Of a stretch of DNA of 10,915 nucleotides, positions 6,097 to 10,915 are shown piece by piece. Source of the DNA: DATHWB01 sp040902855 (GTDB taxonomy: Bacteria > Actinomycetota > Acidimicrobiia > Spongiisociales > ZC4RG35); assembly GCA_040902855.1 (NCBI GenBank), contig JBBDWN010000182.1, positions 1-10,915 of the forward strand, given 5' to 3'. The notes beneath the pieces are model-generated. The model had not been told where the DNA came from. It did not search any database and saw only the letters and a list, made by a program, of their open reading frames with translations. Positions within the stretch are counted from its first letter, which is position 1. The number at the start of each line of letters is the position of its first letter. The translations under genes were made by a program, and so were the position numbers.

Positions 6097-6102
6097 AGGA
6101 GG
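6097..6102 (+). promoter_or_regulatory. perfect AGGAGG ribosome binding site fixing the TTG start of rpoB
   Basis: AGGAGG at 6097-6102 is 5 nt before TTG 6108, the only start codon at usable spacing. It decides the rpoB start, and its strength probably offsets the weak TTG. Confidence 0.85.
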
Positions 6103-6107
6103 CAATT

Positions 6108-9100
6108 TTGTCCTCGCGCGTCGCTGAGCGCTTTTCCTTCGGCAAAATCCCCGAAGTACTTCCCCTGCCCGACCTTCTCGCAGTCCAACACGAGTCCTTC
6201 CAATGGTTCCTCGACGAGGGACTCAAGGAGATCTTCGATGAGATCTCTCCCATCGAAGACTTCACCGGCTCGCTTGCCCTCGAACTGACCGATCACCGTT
6301 TCGGTGATCCGATCATGTCGATCGAAGAGTGCAAGGAGCGCGACACCAACTTCGCCCGTCCGCTGTTCGTCACCGCCCGGTTCATGAACAAACAGACCGG
6401 TGAGATCAAGGAACAGCAGGTCTTCCTCGGCGACTTCCCGATGATGACCGAGAACGGTGTCTTCATCGTCAACGGGACAGAGCGCGTCGTCGTTTCCCAG
6501 CTGGTCCGTTCGCCTGGTGTCTATTACGACGCAACGCCGGACAAGACCTCCGATCGATTCATCTACGCCGGCAAGGTCATCCCCGGGCGTGGTGCCTGGC
6601 TCGAGTTCGACACCGACAAGCGCGACACCATCGGTGTCCGCGTCGACCGCAAGCGCCGTCAGTACGTGTCCGCCTTCCTCCGTGCCCTCGGCATCGCCGA
6701 GACCGACGAGGAGATCCTCGATCTGTTCGACGGCGCCGAGTCGATCAAGAACACTCTTGAACGCGACCCGGCCACTGATCGCGACGAGGCGCTCGTCGAC
6801 CTCTACCGCAAGCTGCGCCCGGGCGAGCCGACCACCGTCGAGTCGGCCCGCGGGCTGATCCAGACGCTGTTCCGGAATCCGAAGCGTTACGACCTCACAC
6901 GGGTTGGCCGCTACAAGCTCAGCCAGAAGTTCCAGGAGCCGACGCCCGACGACTACCGGGCCGAAGGGCTCCAGCTGTTGCGTGACGAGGACATGGTCGA
7001 CGCGATCAAGTATCTCGTCGCGATGCACGCCGGTCAGCCGACGATGACCACCCACAAGGGTATCGAGATTCCGGTCCTCACCGACGACATCGACCACTTC
7101 GGAAACCGCCGCATTCGGACGGTGGGTGAGCTGATCCAGAACCAGATCCGAGTGGGGCTCTCCCGCCTCGAGCGGGTCGTCAAGGAGCGGATGACCACCC
7201 AGGATCCGGAAGCGATCACGCCGCAGTCGCTGATCAACATCCGTCCGGTCACCGCCTCGATCAAAGAGTTCTTCGGGACCTCCCAGCTCAGCCAGTTCAT
7301 GGACCAGCCGAACCCGCTGGCCGGATTGACGCACCGTCGCCGGCTGTCTGCACTCGGCCCCGGCGGTCTCAGCCGTGAGCGCGCCGGATTCGAGGTTCGC
7401 GACGTCCACTCCAGCCACTACGGCCGCATGTGCCCGATCGAGACTCCGGAAGGTCCGAACATCGGCCTGATCGGCTCGCTGGCGACCTATGCCAGGGTCA
7501 ACCGGTTCGGATTCATCGAGACGCCGTACCGCAAGGTCGAAGGCGGCACGGTCACCAAGAAGATCGAGTATCTGACCGCCACCGAGGAAGAGCGCTACGT
7601 CATCGCCCAGGCGAACGCCCCGCTCAAGGAGGACAGCACGTTCCGCAACCCGCGGGTGCTCGTCCGCAAGGCCGGTGGAGAAGTCGAGTCGGTCTCGCCT
7701 ACCCAGGTGGACTACATGGATGTCTCGCCCAAGCAGATCGTCTCGGTGTCGACCGCACTCATCCCGTTCCTCGAGCATGACGACGCCAACCGTGCCCTCA
7801 TGGGTTCGAACATGCAGCGTCAGGCAGTCCCGCTGATCCGTTCGGATGCTCCGCTCGTGGGCACCGGCGTCGAGCGTCGCGCCGCCCAGGACTCAGGCGA
7901 CATGATCATTTCGACCGTCGACGGCGAAGTGACGGAGGTCACCGGCGTCGAGATCGTGGTCAAGGAAACCGGCACGAACAAGAAGCACACCTATCCCCTC
8001 GACAAGTTCGAGCGTTCCAACCAGGGCACCTGCATGAATCAGAAGCCGCTGGCGCGCGAAGGCGACAAGGTGAAGGTCGGCGACGTGCTCGCCGACGGGC
8101 CTTCTACCGACCAGGGCGAACTCGCCCTCGGCCGGAACTTGATCGTTGCCTTCATGCCGTGGAACGGTCACAACTTCGAGGATGCCATCATCCTCTCTCA
8201 GCGTCTCGTCCAGGACGACCTTCTCACGTCGATCCACATCGAAGAGCATGAGATCGACGCCCGTGACACCAAGCTCGGCGCCGAGGAGATCACGCGCGAC
8301 ATCCCGAACGTCGCCGAAGAGGTGCTCGCAGACCTCGACGGAGAAGGGATCATCCGGGTTGGGGCAGAGGTCGGTCCTGGCGACTACCTGGTCGGCAAGG
8401 TCACGCCGAAGGGCGAAACCGAACTGACCCCCGAGGAGCGCCTGCTGCGCGCCATCTTCGGTGAGAAGGCGCGGGAAGTCCGTGACACCTCGCTCAAGGT
8501 GCCGCACGGTGAACAGGGCAAAGTCATCGCCGTCAAGATCTTCAAGCGCGACGAAGGATTCGACCTCCCCCCGGGTGTGAACGAACTCGTCCGGGTCTAC
8601 GTGGCCCAGCAGCGCAAGATCTCCGAAGGCGACAAGCTCGCCGGTCGCCACGGCAACAAGGGCATCGTCGCAAAGATCCTGCCAGAGGCCGACATGCCGT
8701 TCATGGCGGACGGGACGCCGGTGGACATCATCCTGTCCCCGCTGGGCGTGCCGTCCCGAATGAACCTCGGTCAGGTCCTCGAGACGCACCTCGGTTGGGC
8801 AGCCGGCCAGGGATGGGAGCCGTTCAAGGACGACACCAGCCCTGCCGCCAAAGGGGCGGAGCCGTGGACGAAGGTGGCGACACCGGTCTTCGACGGGGCC
8901 CGTGAAGACGAGATCATGAACGTCATCGCCAACGCCAAGCCGAACCGCGACGGAAAGAAGCTGGTCGGCGACGACGGCAAGGCCTCGCTCTTCGACGGTC
9001 GCACCGGTGAGCCTTTCGATTCCGACGTCACCGTCGGATACATCTACATGCTGAAGCTGGTCCACCTGGTGGATGACAAGATCCACGCCCGGTCGACCGG

Positions 9101-9485
9101 CCCGTACTCGATGATCACGCAGCAGCCGCTGGGCGGTAAGGCCCAGTTCGGTGGGCAGCGGTTCGGGGAGATGGAAGTGTGGGCCCTCGAGGCGTACGGC
9201 GCTGCCTACGCGCTGCAAGAGGTCCTCACGATCAAGTCAGACGACGTCCAAGGCCGAGTCAAGGTCTACGAGGCGATCGTCAAGGGCGACAACATCCCTG
9301 AGCCGGGCATCCCGGAATCATTCCGGGTCCTCATCAAGGAAATGCAGAGCCTCTGCCTCAACGTGGAGATGCTCGCCGCCGGAGAAGAGGTCGAACTGCG
9401 CGACCTCGAAGAGGACATGTACCGCTCGGGAGAGAGCCTGGGCATCGACCTGTCCCGTCCGGAACGGCCCGAAGCAGAAGTCTGA
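6108..9485 (+). CDS. rpoB: DNA-directed RNA polymerase beta subunit
   Basis: Beta subunit of RNA polymerase, complete at 1125 residues, close to the short actinobacterial form (about 1170 in Mycobacterium) and lacking the large E. coli insertions. It forms half of the active-site cleft with beta'. The start is TTG 6108 after AGGAGG, giving SSRVAERFSFGKI. The lobe/protrusion motif NGTERVVVSQLVRSPGVYYD is present near residues 122-141. The rifampicin region runs from about Gly390 (GTSQLSQFMD) to Ser414, with Asp399, His409 and Ser414 matching E. coli D516, H526 and S531; Pro401 replaces the common Asn518. CPIETPEGPNIGLIG follows. The MPWNGHNFEDA block (683-693), the GRHGNKG motif (846-852) and the C-terminal KAQFGGQRFGEMEVWALEAYGA clamp segment (about 1011-1032) are all intact. 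It is followed by rpoC after 52 bp, the universal order. The genes directly upstream are not rplJ-rplL. Confidence 0.99.
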   Translation: MSSRVAERFSFGKIPEVLPLPDLLAVQHESFQWFLDEGLKEIFDEISPIEDFTGSLALELTDHRFGDPIMSIEECKERDTNFARPLFVTARFMNKQTGEIKEQQVFLGDFPMMTENGVFIVNGTERVVVSQLVRSPGVYYDATPDKTSDRFIYAGKVIPGRGAWLEFDTDKRDTIGVRVDRKRRQYVSAFLRALGIAETDEEILDLFDGAESIKNTLERDPATDRDEALVDLYRKLRPGEPTTVESARGLIQTLFRNPKRYDLTRVGRYKLSQKFQEPTPDDYRAEGLQLLRDEDMVDAIKYLVAMHAGQPTMTTHKGIEIPVLTDDIDHFGNRRIRTVGELIQNQIRVGLSRLERVVKERMTTQDPEAITPQSLINIRPVTASIKEFFGTSQLSQFMDQPNPLAGLTHRRRLSALGPGGLSRERAGFEVRDVHSSHYGRMCPIETPEGPNIGLIGSLATYARVNRFGFIETPYRKVEGGTVTKKIEYLTATEEERYVIAQANAPLKEDSTFRNPRVLVRKAGGEVESVSPTQVDYMDVSPKQIVSVSTALIPFLEHDDANRALMGSNMQRQAVPLIRSDAPLVGTGVERRAAQDSGDMIISTVDGEVTEVTGVEIVVKETGTNKKHTYPLDKFERSNQGTCMNQKPLAREGDKVKVGDVLADGPSTDQGELALGRNLIVAFMPWNGHNFEDAIILSQRLVQDDLLTSIHIEEHEIDARDTKLGAEEITRDIPNVAEEVLADLDGEGIIRVGAEVGPGDYLVGKVTPKGETELTPEERLLRAIFGEKAREVRDTSLKVPHGEQGKVIAVKIFKRDEGFDLPPGVNELVRVYVAQQRKISEGDKLAGRHGNKGIVAKILPEADMPFMADGTPVDIILSPLGVPSRMNLGQVLETHLGWAAGQGWEPFKDDTSPAAKGAEPWTKVATPVFDGAREDEIMNVIANAKPNRDGKKLVGDDGKASLFDGRTGEPFDSDVTVGYIYMLKLVHLVDDKIHARSTGPYSMITQQPLGGKAQFGGQRFGEMEVWALEAYGAAYALQEVLTIKSDDVQGRVKVYEAIVKGDNIPEPGIPESFRVLIKEMQSLCLNVEMLAAGEEVELRDLEEDMYRSGESLGIDLSRPERPEAEV

Positions 9486-9488
9486 CCC

Positions 9489-9522
9489 CTCTCGGTCCGC
9501 GCCGAGTACGAGGTACTGAGAG
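9489..9522 (+). promoter_or_regulatory. competing hairpins in the rpoB-rpoC spacer
   Basis: CTCTCGGT (9489-9496) can pair with ACTGAGAG (9515-9522) as an 8-bp stem with one G-U pair. The same left arm can instead pair CTCGG (9491-9495) with CCGAG (9502-9506). A third hairpin, AGTAC (9505-9509) with GTACT (9513-9517), has a GAG loop. These structures exclude one another and end 4 nt before the rpoC Shine-Dalgarno at 9527. An RNA-processing site or a translation modulator is possible; none lacks alternatives by chance. Confidence 0.4.
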
Positions 9523-9526
9523 AGAA

Positions 9527-9532
9527 GAGGAG
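9527..9532 (+). promoter_or_regulatory. GAGGAG ribosome binding site for rpoC
   Basis: GAGGAG at 9527-9532 lies 5 nt before TTG 9538, the same geometry as rpoB. It supports TTG over later in-frame starts. Confidence 0.75.
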
Positions 9533-9537
9533 CCACA

Positions 9538-10915
9538 TTGGTACAGCAGGTCTTCGATGAATTGAAGATCGGTCTCGCATCATCCGACCAGATCCGTGCA
9601 TGGAGCTACGGAGAGGTCAAGAAGCCCGAGACCATCAACTACCGCACCCTCAAGCCGGAGAAGGAGGGTCTGTTCGACGAGCGGATCTTCGGTCCCCAGC
9701 GCGACTGGGAGTGTTACTGCGGTAAGTACAAGCGGATTCGATACAAGGGCATCATTTGCGAGCGTTGTGGCGTCGAGGTCACCCGTTCCAAGGTGCGCCG
9801 CGAGCGTATGGGCCATATCGAACTGGCCGCGCCGGTCACCCACATCTGGTTCTTCAAGGGTGTCCCGAGCCGTCTCGGCTACCTGCTGGACATGTCGCCG
9901 AAGGACCTCGAGAAGGTCATCTACTTCGCCGCGTACATCATCACCTCGGTCGACGAGGAGAAGCGGACCAAGGACATCCCCGAACTCGAAGAGGCGATGC
10001 GCGCCGAACTCCAAGTCGTGACGGAGGACTTCGAGGAGTGGAAGGAAGTCCGTCTCGAAGCTCTCGAAGACGAGCTGGCACGGATGGAGGAAGGCGGGGC
10101 GAAGTCCCAGGAGATCAACGCCCGTCGCAAGGAAGTCGAGCGGGAGATCAAGGATCGCGACGACCGCCGTGCCCGGGAAGAAGAGCTCATCCAGGACGCC
10201 TTCGACCAGTTCCGCGGTTTCACGCCCAAGACGCTCGTCGACTCCGAGCAGCTGTGGCGTGAGATCTACGAGCGGTACAACGACTACTTCACCGGCGGCA
10301 TGGGCGCCGAGGCGGTGCGCGAGCTTCTCGCCCATCTCGACCTCGATGCCGAGATGATCCGTCTGGAAGAAGAGTTGGACGCCAACTCCGCCCAGAAGCG
10401 TCAGCGCGCCACCCAGCGTCTCAAGGTCGTCAAGCCGTTCGCCGAGGGCAAGAACCTCCCGACCGATCTGATCCTCGAGACGATTCCGGTCATCCCACCG
10501 GATCTGCGTCCGATGGTTCAGCTCGACGGTGGCCGGTTCGCCACCTCGGACCTGAACGATCTCTACCGCCGGGTGATCAACCGCAACAACCGTCTCAAGC
10601 GGCTGCTGGACCTCGGTGCTCCCGAGATCATCGTCAACAACGAGAAGCGGATGCTGCAGGAAGCGGTGGACGCCCTGTTCGACAACGGCCGTCGCGGCCG
10701 GGCAGTGACCGGGCCGGGCAACCGTGCTCTCAAGTCGTTGTCCGACATGCTGAAGGGCAAGCAGGGCCGGTTCCGTCAGAACCTCCTCGGCAAGCGCGTC
10801 GACTACTCCGGTCGTTCGGTCATCGTCGTCGGACCCCAGCTCAAGCTGCACCAGTGCGGTCTTCCGAAGATCATGGCGCTCGAACTGTTCAAGCCGTTCG
10901 TGATGAAGCGTCTCG
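9538..10915 (+). CDS. rpoC: DNA-directed RNA polymerase beta' subunit, N-terminal part (cut by window edge)
   Basis: The first 459 residues of the beta' subunit; the gene runs off the right edge. TTG 9538 is the start, backed by GAGGAG. The N-terminal zinc ribbon is intact: Cys59 and Cys61 (CYCGKYKR), Cys74 and Cys77 (CERCG). It is followed by the clamp segments RERMGHIELAAPVTHIWFFKG and PSRLGYLLDM. Residues about 142-221 form a highly charged, Glu/Arg-rich coiled coil in the place where actinobacterial beta' subunits carry a lineage-specific clamp insert. Then come the conserved VIPPDLRPMVQLDGGRFA and DLNDLYRRVINRNNRL stretches (rudder and clamp-helix region that docks sigma), NEKRMLQEAVDALFDNG, and the lid/switch area GKQGRFRQNLLGKRVDYSGRSVI. 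The catalytic NADFDGD loop that holds Mg2+ lies beyond the edge. It is co-transcribed with rpoB, whose stop is 52 bp upstream. Confidence 0.99.
   Translation, partial: MVQQVFDELKIGLASSDQIRAWSYGEVKKPETINYRTLKPEKEGLFDERIFGPQRDWECYCGKYKRIRYKGIICERCGVEVTRSKVRRERMGHIELAAPVTHIWFFKGVPSRLGYLLDMSPKDLEKVIYFAAYIITSVDEEKRTKDIPELEEAMRAELQVVTEDFEEWKEVRLEALEDELARMEEGGAKSQEINARRKEVEREIKDRDDRRAREEELIQDAFDQFRGFTPKTLVDSEQLWREIYERYNDYFTGGMGAEAVRELLAHLDLDAEMIRLEEELDANSAQKRQRATQRLKVVKPFAEGKNLPTDLILETIPVIPPDLRPMVQLDGGRFATSDLNDLYRRVINRNNRLKRLLDLGAPEIIVNNEKRMLQEAVDALFDNGRRGRAVTGPGNRALKSLSDMLKGKQGRFRQNLLGKRVDYSGRSVIVVGPQLKLHQCGLPKIMALELFKPFVMKRL

Noticed and set aside
6063..7778. Long open frame on the - strand (571 codons) antisense to rpoB
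   Set aside because: It mirrors conserved rpoB sequence; its product is Asp/Gly/Leu/Val/Arg-rich low-information protein typical of antisense frames in GC-rich genes. Similar - strand frames at 2295-3476, 4524-5987, 7893-9218 and 9580-10851 are rejected for the same reason.
1..10915. Mobile element, CRISPR, tRNA/rRNA, phage or toxin-antitoxin content
   Set aside because: No transposase or integrase motifs, no spaced repeats, no tRNA-like cloverleaf and no terminal inverted repeats were found; composition looks even throughout.

Overview
The window looks like a chromosomal segment from a GC-rich member of the Actinomycetota. RpoB and the N-terminal part of RpoC both read like actinobacterial RNA polymerase. 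RpoC has a long charged coiled-coil segment at the place where actinobacterial beta' subunits carry a lineage-specific insert. Starts are often GTG or TTG, and several genes have a TANNNT -10 box only 7-9 nt before the start codon, as in leaderless actinobacterial transcripts. A deep branch such as Acidimicrobiia is possible, but I cannot fix the class from sequence alone.

All supported genes lie on the + strand. From left to right they are: an MscS-type mechanosensitive channel (45-959); an unrecognised 266-aa soluble protein (989-1789); a three-helix GlsB/YeaQ/YmgE membrane protein (1853-2110); a probable 57-aa single-helix membrane protein with no normal start codon (2107-2280); a thiolase (2391-3575) whose stop overlaps the start of a zinc-free quinone oxidoreductase-like reductase (3575-4555); a GH1 beta-glucosidase (4566-5882); a 225-bp regulatory gap; then rpoB (6108-9485) and rpoC (9538 to the window edge, 459 residues seen).

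The left half is stress and envelope functions followed by catabolism: osmotic release, a small stress membrane protein, a thiolase-reductase pair suited to acyl-CoA metabolism, and a cytoplasmic beta-glucosidase. The right half is core transcription machinery. The rpoB leader is the densest regulatory stretch. It has a consensus-like promoter (P1, TTGACA-18-TATGCT), a 10-bp tandem repeat, a 16-bp imperfect AT-centred palindrome touching the -35 of a second promoter (P2, TTGAGA-18-TAACGT), and a perfect AGGAGG before a TTG start. The rpoB-rpoC spacer can form mutually exclusive hairpins just before the rpoC ribosome binding site.

I found no mobile element, tRNA, rRNA, CRISPR array or defence/toxin cassette, and no clearly new multi-gene system. 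The points worth a second look are regulatory (a recurrent TARCGT -10 box, a stop codon lying inside a -10 box, the rpoB leader, the intercistronic hairpins), the non-canonical small membrane ORF, the unknown 266-aa protein, and a natural variant in the rifampicin region of RpoB.
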